In this document: positions 7,376-15,844 of the stretch, one piece after another
Position numbering within the stretch: the first letter of the stretch is position 1
Layout of the letters: the number at the start of each line of letters is the position of its first letter
Assembly (NCBI RefSeq): GCF_014204795.1
Contig: NZ_JACHMB010000001.1
Coordinates: 2,480,001-2,544,000 of the forward strand
DNA length: 64,000 nucleotides
Direction: 5' to 3'
DNA from: Nonomuraea jabiensis
GTDB lineage: Bacteria; Actinomycetota; Actinomycetes; Streptosporangiales; Streptosporangiaceae
Position numbers and translations under genes: made by a program
The notes under the pieces: generated by a model
What the model was told of the DNA's origin: nothing
Database searches by the model: none
The model's input: only the letters and a program-made list of their open reading frames with translations

Positions 7376-7660
7376 GGGCGCCACCAGGCTGGCGGTGATC
7401 GGGCGCTGCGCGTTCGACGCCGACCGGCTGGCCGTGGAGGCGAGCCGGCTGCGTGACCCGGCGCACCTCGCCCGGCCGGCCCGAACCCTGCCCGGCAGCT
7501 TCCACCTCGTCGCCGCGCTGGACGGCCGGTTACGCGTCCAGGGCACCGCGTCCGGGCTCCGGCTGGTCTTCCACGCGCGCGTGAACGGGCCCACCGTCGC
7601 CTCCGACCGCGCCGACGCCCTGGCCGCCGGGCTCGACGTGCGGCGCCTGGCCGCGGCGTT
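7371..7660 (+). pseudogene. Lasso cyclase (asparagine-synthetase-like, C protein) N-terminal remnant
   Basis: In frame 3 from about 7371 the sequence reads GATRLAVIGRCAFDADRLAV, then LPGSFHLVAALDGRLRVQGT and SGLRLVFHARVNGPTVASDR. This is the N-terminal glutaminase-like region of lasso cyclases, which carry the SGSFHLV and RVQGT...RVFH patterns. The ATP-pyrophosphatase half is missing. The remnant has no start of its own and is joined upstream to the leader fragment and downstream to B2 pieces. Its place after the leader follows the usual A-C-B1-B2 order. Confidence 0.75.
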
Positions 7661-7856
7661 CTCGCTGGCCGTGCTGCCGCCGCGGCGCCTGCGTACCGTG
7701 CTCGCCCTGCTGTGCCGGAGGCGGGGCTCGTGGCCGACCTGATGTACGGGGGTCCGGGTACGGCCCCCGTTCGGCGCGCACGCCTGGGTCGAGGCGGAGG
7801 GCAGGGCGGTGGGCGAACCCACACCGGACGCCCCCTGATCACTGTCGGCCCGGGAG
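7661..7856 (+). pseudogene. Lasso B2 leader-peptidase remnant with in-frame stop and frameshift
   Basis: The frame continues from the cyclase piece as LPPRRLRTVLALL (B2 N-terminal style), then jumps to CRRRGSWPT, a TGA stop (7740-7742), and CTGVRVRPPFGAHAWVEAEG. B2 proteins read PTWCTGVR...PFAAHAWVEAEG, so the TGA sits where Trp is expected. A further frameshift separates GEPTPD from PLITVGPG, the family C-terminus. The segment with the catalytic Cys is gone. The His of the HAWVE motif is kept. Confidence 0.75.
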
Positions 7857-7857
7857 G

Positions 7858-8520
7858 TCAGGAGTTGCGCGGGACCACCAGGCCGGATTCGTAGGCGAAG
7901 ACCACGAGCTGGGCCCGGTCGCGGGCGTCGAGCTTGGCCATGGCCCGGTTGATGTGGGTCTTCGCGGTCAGCGAGCTGATCGCCATGTGGTCGGCGATCT
8001 GGTCGTTGGACAGGCCCTGCGCGACCAGGGCAACGGCCTCGCGCTCGCGGCCGGTCAGCTCTTTCAGCCCCGTGCCGGTGGCGGCGGGGAGGGGCTGGGT
8101 GACGTACCGGTTGATCAGCTTGCGGGTGATCGACGGGGCGAGGAGGGCGTCACCGCGGGCGGCGACGCGTACGGCGTGCAGGAAGTCCTCCGGCACGATG
8201 TCCTTGACGAGGAATCCGGCCGCGCCGGCGCGCAGCGCGTTGAAGACGTACTCGTCCAGGCCGTAGTTGGTCAGGATGACGACGTGCACCCCGGCCAGGG
8301 CCGGGTCGGCGGCGATGCGCCGGGTCGCCTCGATGCCGTCGACGACCGGCATCCGGATGTCGATGAGCGCGACGTCGGGCAGGTGCTGCCTGACCAGGGC
8401 CAGGCCCTCCTCGCCGTCGGCGGCCTCGGCCACCACGTCGATGTCGTCCTCCAGGTCGAGCAGGGCGCGGAACCCGCTGCGGAGGAGCGGCTGGTCGTCG
8501 ATCAGCACGACACGGATCAT
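7858..8520 (-). CDS. NarL/FixJ-type response regulator
   Basis: A 220-residue regulator. The receiver domain (1-120) has DD at 8-9, phospho-acceptor D54 (ALIDIRM) and K105-type VKD; the LuxR-type helix-turn-helix is about 150-210 (LTGREREAVALVAQGLSNDQ then IADHMAISSLTAKTHINRAM). It overlaps the upstream histidine kinase by four bases (ATGA), so the two are translationally coupled. Targets unknown; the DUF6223-type gene divergent from the kinase is a candidate. Confidence 0.92.
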   Translation of the reverse strand: MIRVVLIDDQPLLRSGFRALLDLEDDIDVVAEAADGEEGLALVRQHLPDVALIDIRMPVVDGIEATRRIAADPALAGVHVVILTNYGLDEYVFNALRAGAAGFLVKDIVPEDFLHAVRVAARGDALLAPSITRKLINRYVTQPLPAATGTGLKELTGREREAVALVAQGLSNDQIADHMAISSLTAKTHINRAMAKLDARDRAQLVVFAYESGLVVPRNS

Positions 8521-9644
8521 GACGTCCGGTCCACGGGGAGCTCGGCCTGGACGGTGAAGCCGCCCTCCTCGCGCGGCGCCGCCCGCAGGCGGCCGCCGAG
8601 GGCGGTGACCCGTTCGCGCATCCCGAGCAGCCCGACGCCGGGCGGCGGGGCGGTGTCCGGGGTGGCCCTGCCGTCGTCGTCGATGCGGACCGCGAGGGCG
8701 TCGGGACGGTAGTCGATCCGGACCGACGCGGTCGCGGCGGCGGCGTGGCGGGCGACGTTGGTGAGGGACTCCTGAACGATCCGGTAGACGGTCCGGTCCA
8801 CCGCGGCGGGCACGTCATGGCGTTGTCCCCCGATCGTCAGCGTCGCGTCCAGCCCGGCCGTCCGGGCCCGTTCGACCAGCTCCGCGACGTCGTCGAGCCC
8901 GCGCGGCGGGCTCGTGTCGTCGTCGCGCAGCGCCTCCAGGGTCGCGCGCAGCTCCCGGGTCGCCTCGCGCCCGGCTTCCTGGATCGCCAGCAGGGCCTCC
9001 GGCACCGGTTCGCCGCGCTTGCGGGCCACGTGGACGGCGACCTCGGCCTGCACCTTGATGATCGAAATCTGGTGGGTGAGCGAATCGTGCAGCTCCCGCG
9101 CGATGTGCAGCCGCTCCTCGTCGGCGCGGCGCCGCGCGGTCTCCTCCCGGGTGCGCTCGGCTTCGTCCGCCCGCCGCTCGGCCTGCCGCAGCGCCTCGCC
9201 CGCGGCGCCGGCCGCGACCAGCCAGGCCAGCTCCAGGGCGCCCCTGGCCTGGGCGAACGCCTCGCCCGTGTCGTGCAGGCCCGAGGCCAGGGCCGCGAGG
9301 GGCAGGACGGCCAGCATCGCCACGCTCACCGCCACGGTGACGGTACGGTGTCCCGCGCGCACGGCCGCGTACACCGCGAACAGGTACGCGACGGCGGGCA
9401 CGTCGAACCCGGCCGCCTGGTAACCCGCCGCGCACAGCCCGGTGACGGCCAGGACCGGAACCGGGGCCCGGCGGCGCGCGGCCAGCGCCAGGCCGCCGGC
9501 CGCCAGCAGCGCGTAGCCGAGCAGGTCGAGACGGGCGGCGGAGTGCTGCCCGGACAGCCCGGTGACCAGCAGCGCCGCCGCCACGCCCACGGCGATCGCC
9601 CAGTCTGTGACCCCTGCCGGGACGCCGAACCGTCCTGTGCTCAT
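8517..9644 (-). CDS. HisKA_3-type sensor histidine kinase
   Basis: A 375-residue membrane kinase. Four to five hydrophobic segments lie in residues 15-150, then a coiled stretch, the dimerisation/phosphoacceptor box with H186 (IARELHDSLTHQISI) and a C-terminal HATPase (IVQESLTNVARHAAAA, DDDGRA, GVGLLGMRERV). It has no extracellular sensor domain, as in DesK-like intramembrane-sensing kinases. The cognate regulator overlaps its end. Confidence 0.9.
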   Translation of the reverse strand: MSTGRFGVPAGVTDWAIAVGVAAALLVTGLSGQHSAARLDLLGYALLAAGGLALAARRRAPVPVLAVTGLCAAGYQAAGFDVPAVAYLFAVYAAVRAGHRTVTVAVSVAMLAVLPLAALASGLHDTGEAFAQARGALELAWLVAAGAAGEALRQAERRADEAERTREETARRRADEERLHIARELHDSLTHQISIIKVQAEVAVHVARKRGEPVPEALLAIQEAGREATRELRATLEALRDDDTSPPRGLDDVAELVERARTAGLDATLTIGGQRHDVPAAVDRTVYRIVQESLTNVARHAAAATASVRIDYRPDALAVRIDDDGRATPDTAPPPGVGLLGMRERVTALGGRLRAAPREEGGFTVQAELPVDRTS

Positions 9645-9698
9645 GCGCGCACCTTAGCCGGATACCGCCGTGGGCGACTCCACCGCACGGATGACCGG

Positions 9699-9753
9699 CC
9701 GGCTACCGCGCCCGCGGTACTTCCACGGCTTCTGCGGCATCCGCGGTAGCCGG
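9699..9753 (+). promoter_or_regulatory. Long-spaced inverted repeat between the kinase and the membrane gene
   Basis: Perfect 11-base arms CCGGCTACCGC (9699-9709) and GCGGTAGCCGG (9743-9753) separated by 33 bases, in the divergent promoter region. They could be two half-sites for a regulator such as the adjacent NarL-type protein, or a stem-loop in the leader of the plus-strand gene. Confidence 0.45.
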
Positions 9754-9859
9754 CTGCGGCATCGGCGGCACCGCGAACGGCCCACGCCAGGCGGACGACC
9801 GGCGGCGGGTCCGGCGGACATGCTCAGGCCACATCCGTTCGCAGGAGAAGGAGCACCTC

Positions 9860-10204
9860 ATGCCCATCCGTCATCTGCTCGCCGCAGCCCTGGACGTCAG
9901 TTCCTACGACCTGACCCCCGGGCGTCTCTGGTCCCTGGTGGCCATAGTGCTGGGGCTGGCCGGCGTGGTCCTCGGCGGGCTGGCCCTGGCCCGCGCCAAC
10001 GGACGGCGCCGTGCCGCCGTGGCGCTGGCGGCGGGGCTGGCCGGCGCGGTCGTCGGCGGGCTGGTCGTGGCCGCCGCCGAGGGCGGTCCCGGCACCGGCT
10101 ACGGAATAGTCGGGGGCTACATCGCCCTGGTGGTGGGGCTGGTCGGCGTGGCACTCAGCGGGCTGGCCCTCGCTCGCTCCCGCCGCTCGGCTACGAGCAG
10201 GTGA
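9860..10204 (+). CDS. Small DUF6223-like integral membrane protein
   Basis: A 114-residue protein with three hydrophobic segments (about 25-46, 53-72 and 84-106) rich in Gly, Ala, Leu and Val, separated by short Arg-rich loops (ARANGRRRA, ARSRRSATSR). The repeated GLAGVVLGGLALARA / GLVGVALSGLALARS pattern suggests internal duplication and matches the family I know as DUF6223. A very good ribosome site (AGGAGAAGGAG) precedes the ATG. The gene is divergent from the two-component pair and its end overlaps the convergent expansin gene by 14 bases. Function unknown. Confidence 0.75.
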   Translation: MPIRHLLAAALDVSSYDLTPGRLWSLVAIVLGLAGVVLGGLALARANGRRRAAVALAAGLAGAVVGGLVVAAAEGGPGTGYGIVGGYIALVVGLVGVALSGLALARSRRSATSR

Positions 10205-11525
10205 TGCCGGTCGGGGCGGCCGTGGACGGGCCGTTGGCCTGGTAGCCGAAGGTGGCCGTCGCGCCCGCCGCGAGGCTCGTGGCCCAGCTCGGCGCCTTGA
10301 TCGTCCACGTGGCGCCCGACGGCGTGATGGTGGAGCCCCAGGCGTTGACCAGGCTCACGCCGGACGGCGGGGTCCACGTGATCGTCCAGTTGTTCCAGGC
10401 CGTGGTGCCCGTGCTCTTCACCGTCACGTTCGCCGTGAAGCCGCCCTGCCAGGAGCTGGCGACCTGGTGGTTCACGTTGCAGGAGACGCCGGTGCCGCCC
10501 GTGGGCGTGACGGTGGGGGTCACCGTCGGGGTCACTGTCGGGGTCACTGTCGGGGTGGCCGTGGGCGTGGAGGTCGGGCCCTGCGAGGTGGTGTAGGTGA
10601 CCTTGGTGTACGGCGCGCCGCACTGCGGGTTGCAGGCCGACGGCAGCGAGAAGCTGTACACCCGCCCGCCGTTGATCAGCGTGTCCGTGGCGTCCCGCAC
10701 CCGGATCTGGAACTGGCTCGCGCCCGACGTGGTACCGCCGATGACGTAGGACTGGCCCATGTCGCTGTTCATCTGGGCCGGCTGCCAGGCGCCGTTGGCG
10801 TAGTACTCGACGCCGTGGATGCCGTTGGCCAGGTGCGAGACGGAGATGGCCGGCCACCAGACCTGGGCGCCCTGCAGGAACCCGATGTTGATGTCGCCGC
10901 TGTAGTTCGGCGCGGGGACGAACGACCAGGTGACGTGCCGGTTGTTCCAGTGGTTGGGGTACAGGTCCCCGACCGCGCCGCCGTTCTTGACGAACCGGTT
11001 GAGCGAGTCCTTGGACAGGTCCAGATGGTAGGGATCGTCGCGGCACCAGCCGTTGGCGTCACCGCAGCTGTCGGCGACGAGCATGGTCAGCTTCGCGCCG
11101 TTGTAGGCGTCGGAGACCCAGGAGCCGTTGCGGCAGAACGCCTGGTTCGGCGCTCCGTCGTTGGTGCCCGTGCAGTAGTCGCTGATCTCGACCTGCACGT
11201 AGCGGCCGCAGTTGAGGCCGTTGTTCCATAACCCGGCCTTGCTGAGGTTGGCTCCCGTCAGCGGCCGGGGGTAGAAGGCGTAGTCGCCGGGGGTGTTGTA
11301 GACGTTGAGCGCGACGAAGTCCTGCGAGTCGAGGTTCGCCTGGGGCATCCCGCAGCCGCCGTACGGCGAGCCGAGCCCGTCGAAGTAGGTGGCGTTGCCG
11401 GTCACCGGGCCGGGCGGGTCGCTGACCGCGCCGGCCGACTGTTCCGTCAAGGACACGAAGGCGCAGAGCACGACCAGGAAAGCGGGAAGCAGGATGGCAA
11501 GCCACCGGCGACGAACGTAACTCAT
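10191..11525 (-). CDS. Secreted expansin-like protein with C-terminal CBM2
   Basis: A 444-residue exported protein. Signal peptide 1-33; residues about 40-310 resemble bacterial expansin-like proteins (a double-psi beta-barrel with VTGNATYFDG, CGMPQANLDSQDFVALNV and a VADSCGDANGW segment, followed by a beta-sandwich). Then comes a (TP/TVTP) repeat linker (about 312-345) and a cellulose-binding CBM2 (about 348-444, CNVNHQVASSWQGGFTANVT with the terminal Cys partner). Such proteins loosen cellulose without cutting it. The minus-strand start at 11525 has GGGAG upstream. The linker DNA is repetitive (10500-10560). Confidence 0.85.
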   Translation of the reverse strand: MSYVRRRWLAILLPAFLVVLCAFVSLTEQSAGAVSDPPGPVTGNATYFDGLGSPYGGCGMPQANLDSQDFVALNVYNTPGDYAFYPRPLTGANLSKAGLWNNGLNCGRYVQVEISDYCTGTNDGAPNQAFCRNGSWVSDAYNGAKLTMLVADSCGDANGWCRDDPYHLDLSKDSLNRFVKNGGAVGDLYPNHWNNRHVTWSFVPAPNYSGDINIGFLQGAQVWWPAISVSHLANGIHGVEYYANGAWQPAQMNSDMGQSYVIGGTTSGASQFQIRVRDATDTLINGGRVYSFSLPSACNPQCGAPYTKVTYTTSQGPTSTPTATPTVTPTVTPTVTPTVTPTGGTGVSCNVNHQVASSWQGGFTANVTVKSTGTTAWNNWTITWTPPSGVSLVNAWGSTITPSGATWTIKAPSWATSLAAGATATFGYQANGPSTAAPTGITCS

Positions 11526-11644
11526 CGGACTCCCAACCCAGAAAGGTTCGGATCGACTCTTTCCGCGGAGCTACGGCCCGGTCAAGGGCAGGCGATCGCG
11601 ACCTGGGCGAACGCGCCGGAGAGCCTGTAACTTTCATCCGCCCG

Positions 11645-12853
11645 CTAGGCCACCGCGCCGTCCACGAGCTGCTGGACCCGCGCCGGGGTGTAGATGCCGT
11701 CGACCAGCAGCTGCGCCAGGCCGAGCACGCCCGCGTGCGGGTCGAGGTCGCTGCGCACGATCTGCAGGTTGCGGGTGGCCAGCGGGAGCGAGCGCCGGTA
11801 GACGATCTCGCGGATGCCGGCGAAGAGCTGCTCGTCGGTGTGGGCGAGCTGCCCGCCGATGGCGATGACGCGCGGGTTGAACAGGTTGACCGTGTCGGCG
11901 ATCGCGCCGCCGAGGATGCGGGCCGCGCGCCGGGCGAGCCGCACCGCGACGAGGTCGCCGCTGCGGATCAGGCGTACGGCGTCGTCCACGGTGGCCACGT
12001 CGCGGCCCGCCTCGCGCAGGTCGCGCACGATGGCCCAGCCCCCGGCGTACGCCTCGACGCAGCCCGCGTTGCCGCACCGGCAGATGGGCGGCTCGGCCAC
12101 GTCGTCCACCGTGACCTGGATGTGGCCGACGTCGCCGGCCGCGCCGTCGGCGCCGCGGTGCACCTTGCCGCTGGCGATGAGGCCGGTGCCGACGCCGGTG
12201 CCGATCTTGAGCATGAGCAGGTGGGGCACGTCGGGGTAGCGCAGCCGCTGCTCGCCGTACGCCATGGCGTTGACGTCCTTGTCCACCAGGACGGGGCAGT
12301 CGAAGCGGGCGCGGAACCAGCCGGGGATGTCGTAGCGGTCCCAGCCGGTCATGATCGGCGGGCTGACGACCCGTCCGGTCTCGAAGTCCACCGGGCCCGG
12401 CACGTCGAGCCCGATGCCGAGCACCTCGCCGGGCTTGCGCCTGGCCGCGGCGAGGACCTCGGTGAACAGCTCGTCCACGATGGTGAGGATGGCCTGCGGG
12501 CCCGCGGTCACCTCGGCGCGGACCTCGCGTTCGGCCCGCACCTCGCCGGCCAGGTCGCACACGGCGGCCCGCAGGCCCGTCGCGCCGATGTCGGCCACCA
12601 GCAGCACCCCGCGGTCGCGGTTGACCACGAACTGGCCCGCCGGGCGGCCGCGGGTGCGCGCCTCCTCCTCGGCGGGGATCAGCAGACCGGCCGCGAGCAG
12701 GCCGTCGAGCCGCTGGTTGACGGTGGTGCGCGACAGGCCGGTGTGGCGCATCACGTCGGCCTTCGTCAGGCCGTCGGGGGCGTCGCGGAACAGGCTGAGG
12801 ATCTCGCCTGAGCTGGCTCCCCGCCACACGCCGGGCAGGCTCGGTGCATCCAT
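11645..12853 (-). CDS. ROK-family transcriptional repressor
   Basis: A 402-residue sugar-responsive regulator. N-terminal winged helix about 17-58 (ADVMRHTGLSRTTVNQRLDG), then a ROK domain with VADIGATGLRAAV, the GxGTG motif (LKIGTGVGTGLI) and the zinc site CRCGNAGCVEAYA (C258, C260, C265). It lies divergent from a sugar ABC operon that it most likely controls. An upstream in-frame GTG at 12862 has a better ribosome site (GGGAGA) and may be the real start, adding VTP. Confidence 0.88.
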   Translation of the reverse strand: MDAPSLPGVWRGASSGEILSLFRDAPDGLTKADVMRHTGLSRTTVNQRLDGLLAAGLLIPAEEEARTRGRPAGQFVVNRDRGVLLVADIGATGLRAAVCDLAGEVRAEREVRAEVTAGPQAILTIVDELFTEVLAAARRKPGEVLGIGLDVPGPVDFETGRVVSPPIMTGWDRYDIPGWFRARFDCPVLVDKDVNAMAYGEQRLRYPDVPHLLMLKIGTGVGTGLIASGKVHRGADGAAGDVGHIQVTVDDVAEPPICRCGNAGCVEAYAGGWAIVRDLREAGRDVATVDDAVRLIRSGDLVAVRLARRAARILGGAIADTVNLFNPRVIAIGGQLAHTDEQLFAGIREIVYRRSLPLATRNLQIVRSDLDPHAGVLGLAQLLVDGIYTPARVQQLVDGAVA

Positions 12854-12864
12854 AGGGGTCACTC

Positions 12865-12903
12865 TAGCTATGTCTCCCACTAGACGGAAGTTAGCTATGT
12901 TTC
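12865..12903 (+). promoter_or_regulatory. Direct-repeat operator between the ROK gene and the ABC operon
   Basis: TAGCTATGTCTC (12865-12876) and TAGCTATGTTTC (12892-12903) are nearly identical and 27 bases apart, in the AT-rich divergent promoter region. ROK repressors commonly bind such sites. A short dyad TTTCGAC / GTCGAAA lies just downstream (12900-12922). Confidence 0.6.
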
Positions 12904-12985
12904 GACATAAAAAGTCGAAAGGAGTGTTGCAATCTAACGGAAACACTGGTTACGGTCATGCCATCGACGCTGAAAGGGGCATCCG

Positions 12986-14038
12986 ATGATGGCCAACACC
13001 CGAGGTCGCCGCACCGCGGCCCTCAGCGCGGTTCTCGCTGCGGGCGCGCTCGCGCTGGCTGCCTGCGGTTCCGGCGGGACCACGGGGACCACCCCCGCGG
13101 CCGGGGAGGCGGGCACCGCGACACCCAAGATCGCCGCGGTGATCAAGGGGCTGGACAACCCGTTCTTCCAGACGATGAAGCAGGGCATGGACGAGCAGGC
13201 CGCCACGGGCAAGGTGCCGGTCACCGTCCAGGCTGCCAACGCCATCACGGACACGACCGGCCAGGCGGACAAGCTCAACGGCCTGGCCGGGCAGGACTTC
13301 TCCTGTTACGTGGTCAACCCGATCTCCGGCACCAACCTGGTCCAGGGCCTGGCCCAGCTCTCCGCCCAGAACAAGACCGTGGTCAACATCGACAGCCCGA
13401 TCGACGCGGCGGCGGCCAAGAGCGCGAACGTCAAGCTCGCGACGTACATCGGGACCGACAACGTCGAGGCCGGCAAGATGGCCGGGCAGCGCATGACCGA
13501 GCTGCTGGCCGACGGCGGCAACGTGGCGGCCATCGGCGGCATCGCGGGCGACGTGACCAGCGGCGCCCGGATCGAGGGCTTCCAGCAGGGCCTCGGACCC
13601 AAGGTCAAGATGGTGCAGACCGTCGCGGCCAACTGGGAGCGGCAGACCGCGCTCACCGCCGCCACCGACGTGCTGCAGGCCCACCCCGACCTGGCCGGAT
13701 TCTTCGTCGCCAACGACGACATGGGGCTGGGCGTGGCGCGCGCCGTCGCCAACGCGGGCAAGGCCGGCAAGGTCAGGGTCATCAGCGTCGACGGCATCAA
13801 GGACGCGCTCAACGCGGTCAAGGCCGGCACCCTGGACGGCACCGTCGCCCAGTACCCGTACGCCATCGGGCTGATGGGCGTGGAGGCGTGCCAGGCGGCG
13901 GCGACCGGCAAGACGCTGCCCGCCGACGTGAAGGCCCCGGTCGAGCTGGTCACCAAGGAGAACGCGGACAAGGCGCTGGCGGCCACACCCAAGCCGTTCG
14001 GCAGCTACGACGACCCGTTCGCGTCCCTCATCAAGTAG
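12986..14038 (+). CDS. Sugar-binding lipoprotein of a ribose/fructose-type ABC importer
   Basis: A 350-residue periplasmic-binding-protein homologue (RbsB/FrcB class, two-lobed fold). The lipoprotein signal ends in LALAACGSGG, giving a lipidated Cys. The first strand IAAVIKGLDNPFFQTMKQGM and the GTDNVEAGKMAGQRMTELLA segment are typical. ATG at 12986 or 12989, with AAAGGGG upstream. First gene of the operon that continues with permease, ATPase, epimerase and kinase. Confidence 0.9.
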   Translation: MMANTRGRRTAALSAVLAAGALALAACGSGGTTGTTPAAGEAGTATPKIAAVIKGLDNPFFQTMKQGMDEQAATGKVPVTVQAANAITDTTGQADKLNGLAGQDFSCYVVNPISGTNLVQGLAQLSAQNKTVVNIDSPIDAAAAKSANVKLATYIGTDNVEAGKMAGQRMTELLADGGNVAAIGGIAGDVTSGARIEGFQQGLGPKVKMVQTVAANWERQTALTAATDVLQAHPDLAGFFVANDDMGLGVARAVANAGKAGKVRVISVDGIKDALNAVKAGTLDGTVAQYPYAIGLMGVEACQAAATGKTLPADVKAPVELVTKENADKALAATPKPFGSYDDPFASLIK

Positions 14039-14092
14039 CGCCTACGCCCTCCTGCCCGGCCGTCCGGCCCGGTGGGACGAGGAGTGACAGAC

Positions 14093-15067
14093 ATGGCAAA
14101 CGCAACGCTCGCGGCCCGCGACGGAGAGCACTGGGCCGCGAAGCTGAAAGACGTCGGGTTCTGGGCGGAGTGGGCGGCCCTGGTCGGACTGGTCGTCCTG
14201 GTGATCGTGTTCCAGGCGCTCAACCCGACCTTCCTCAGCCCCGGCAACATCACCTCCATGCTGCTGGCCGCCGCGATCCTGATCGTGCTGGCCGTGGGCC
14301 AGACGTTCGTGATCGCCACCGCCGGCATCGACCTGTCGATCGCCTCGGCGATGACGCTGGGCGCGGTGGTCTTCGGCCAGGCGTACACGGCGCAGTGGGG
14401 GCTGGTGCTCTCCTGCGTGGCGGGCGTGCTCGCCGCGGCGGTGGCGGGCCTGGTCAACGGCATGCTCACCGCCTGGGGGAAGATCGCGGACTTCATCGTG
14501 ACGCTGGGCATGCTCTCGGCGGCCTCCGGTCTGGCGCTGATCCTCTCCGACGGCAAGCCGGTCACGATCATCGACCCGGCGCTGCTGGCCCTGTCCACCG
14601 GACGGGTGGGGATCTTCGGTTACTCGTTCCTGATCGCGATCGCGGTCGCGGTCGTGGCGCACGTCGTGCTGTTCCACACCAGGTTCGGCACCCATGTGCT
14701 GGCCACCGGCGGCTCGCCGGAGTCGGCCAACGCGATGGGCATCAGCACCCGGCGGATCAAGATCGCCGTCTACACCATCAGCGGCGTGCTGGCCGGGGTG
14801 GGAGCCCTGCTCCTGGTCGCCCGCGTCGGCGCGGCCGAACCCGCCTCCAACACCTCCTTCCTGCTCAACTCCGTGGCCGCGGTCGTGCTCGGCGGGGTGA
14901 GCCTGTTCGGCGGGCGGGGCACCATCATCGGCCCGGTCATCGGCGCTCTGCTGCTGGTCGCCCTGGTCAACGGGCTGACCCTGCTCGGGGTCTCCCAGTT
15001 CTACCAACCGCTGGCCGTCGGCGTCGTCGTGGTGCTGGCCGCCCTGCTCACAAGGTTCCAGCGATGA
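14093..15067 (+). CDS. Ribose/fructose-type ABC transporter permease
   Basis: A 324-residue inner-membrane protein of the RbsC/FrcC family with eight to ten hydrophobic segments. It has the family motifs TAGIDLSIASAM near residue 80, GKIADFIVTLGM, and GGVSLFGGRGTIIGPVIGAL near the C-terminus. The ATG at 14093 has GAGGAG at the right distance; an in-frame GTG at 14072 lies further upstream. Its stop overlaps the ATPase start (ATGA). Confidence 0.9.
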   Translation: MANATLAARDGEHWAAKLKDVGFWAEWAALVGLVVLVIVFQALNPTFLSPGNITSMLLAAAILIVLAVGQTFVIATAGIDLSIASAMTLGAVVFGQAYTAQWGLVLSCVAGVLAAAVAGLVNGMLTAWGKIADFIVTLGMLSAASGLALILSDGKPVTIIDPALLALSTGRVGIFGYSFLIAIAVAVVAHVVLFHTRFGTHVLATGGSPESANAMGISTRRIKIAVYTISGVLAGVGALLLVARVGAAEPASNTSFLLNSVAAVVLGGVSLFGGRGTIIGPVIGALLLVALVNGLTLLGVSQFYQPLAVGVVVVLAALLTRFQR

Positions 15068-15819
15068 CCGAGAACGGCACTCCCCTGCTCGAGACCCATG
15101 ACGTCTCCCTGGCCTTCGGCAGCGTCCGCGCGCTGGCCGACGTCTCCCTCACCCTGCGCCGCGGCGAGATCACCGCGCTGGTCGGCGACAACGGCGCGGG
15201 CAAGTCCACCCTCGTCCGCTGCATCTCCGGCATCCACCGGCCGCAGAGCGGGCGCATCGTCTTCGACGGCGCCGAGACCGACTTCCGCTCCCCCGAGGAC
15301 GCCCGCGAGGCCGGGATCGAGACCGTCCACCAGAACCTCGCGCTGGTGGAGGACCTCACGGTGTGGCAGAACCTGTTCCTCAACCGCGAGATCGTCCGCA
15401 GGTTCGGCCCGGTCGCACTGCTCGACCGGCGCGCCATGCAGGCCCGCGCCCGCGAGATGGTCTCCACGCTCGCCGTCAACGTGCCCGCCGTGAAGTCCCG
15501 GGTACGCCGGCTCTCGGGCGGCCAGCGCCAGGCCGTGGCCATCTGCCGCGCCGCCGGGTTCAGCTCCAAGCTCGTGATCATGGACGAGCCCACGGCCGCG
15601 CTCGGCGTGCAGGAGACCGCCCGGGTCGAGGAGCTGATCCTCAGACTCCGCGACGAGGGCCACGCGGTCCTGCTCATCAGCCACAACTTCGCCCAGGTCA
15701 TGCGGCTCAGCCAGCAGGTGTGGGTGATGCGGGCCGGGCGGTGCGTGGGCGGGCGGCGTACGGCCGAGACCACCGGCGAGGAGATCGTCGCCCTGATCAC
15801 CGGCGCGCTCAGCAACTGA
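15064..15819 (+). CDS. ABC transporter ATPase, single-domain (FrcA type)
   Basis: A 251-residue ATPase: Walker A GDNGAGKST (41-49), signature LSGGQRQAVAI, Walker B LVIMDEPTAAL and the H-loop LLISHNF. Unlike RbsA it has only one nucleotide-binding domain, as in FrcA of fructose importers. It overlaps the permease by four bases. Confidence 0.9.
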   Translation: MTENGTPLLETHDVSLAFGSVRALADVSLTLRRGEITALVGDNGAGKSTLVRCISGIHRPQSGRIVFDGAETDFRSPEDAREAGIETVHQNLALVEDLTVWQNLFLNREIVRRFGPVALLDRRAMQARAREMVSTLAVNVPAVKSRVRRLSGGQRQAVAICRAAGFSSKLVIMDEPTAALGVQETARVEELILRLRDEGHAVLLISHNFAQVMRLSQQVWVMRAGRCVGGRRTAETTGEEIVALITGALSN

Positions 15820-15844
15820 CTGGCGCCCAGAAAGGCAATTTCAG

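Noticed and set aside
7328..7456. An intact lasso or other RiPP precursor gene
   Set aside because: The leader is convincing, but there is no leader/core boundary or plausible core peptide; the sequence runs into a cyclase remnant.
10500..10560. Short GC-rich tandem repeats as a CRISPR-like array
   Set aside because: They encode the TVTP linker of the expansin-like protein in frame; there are no unique spacers.
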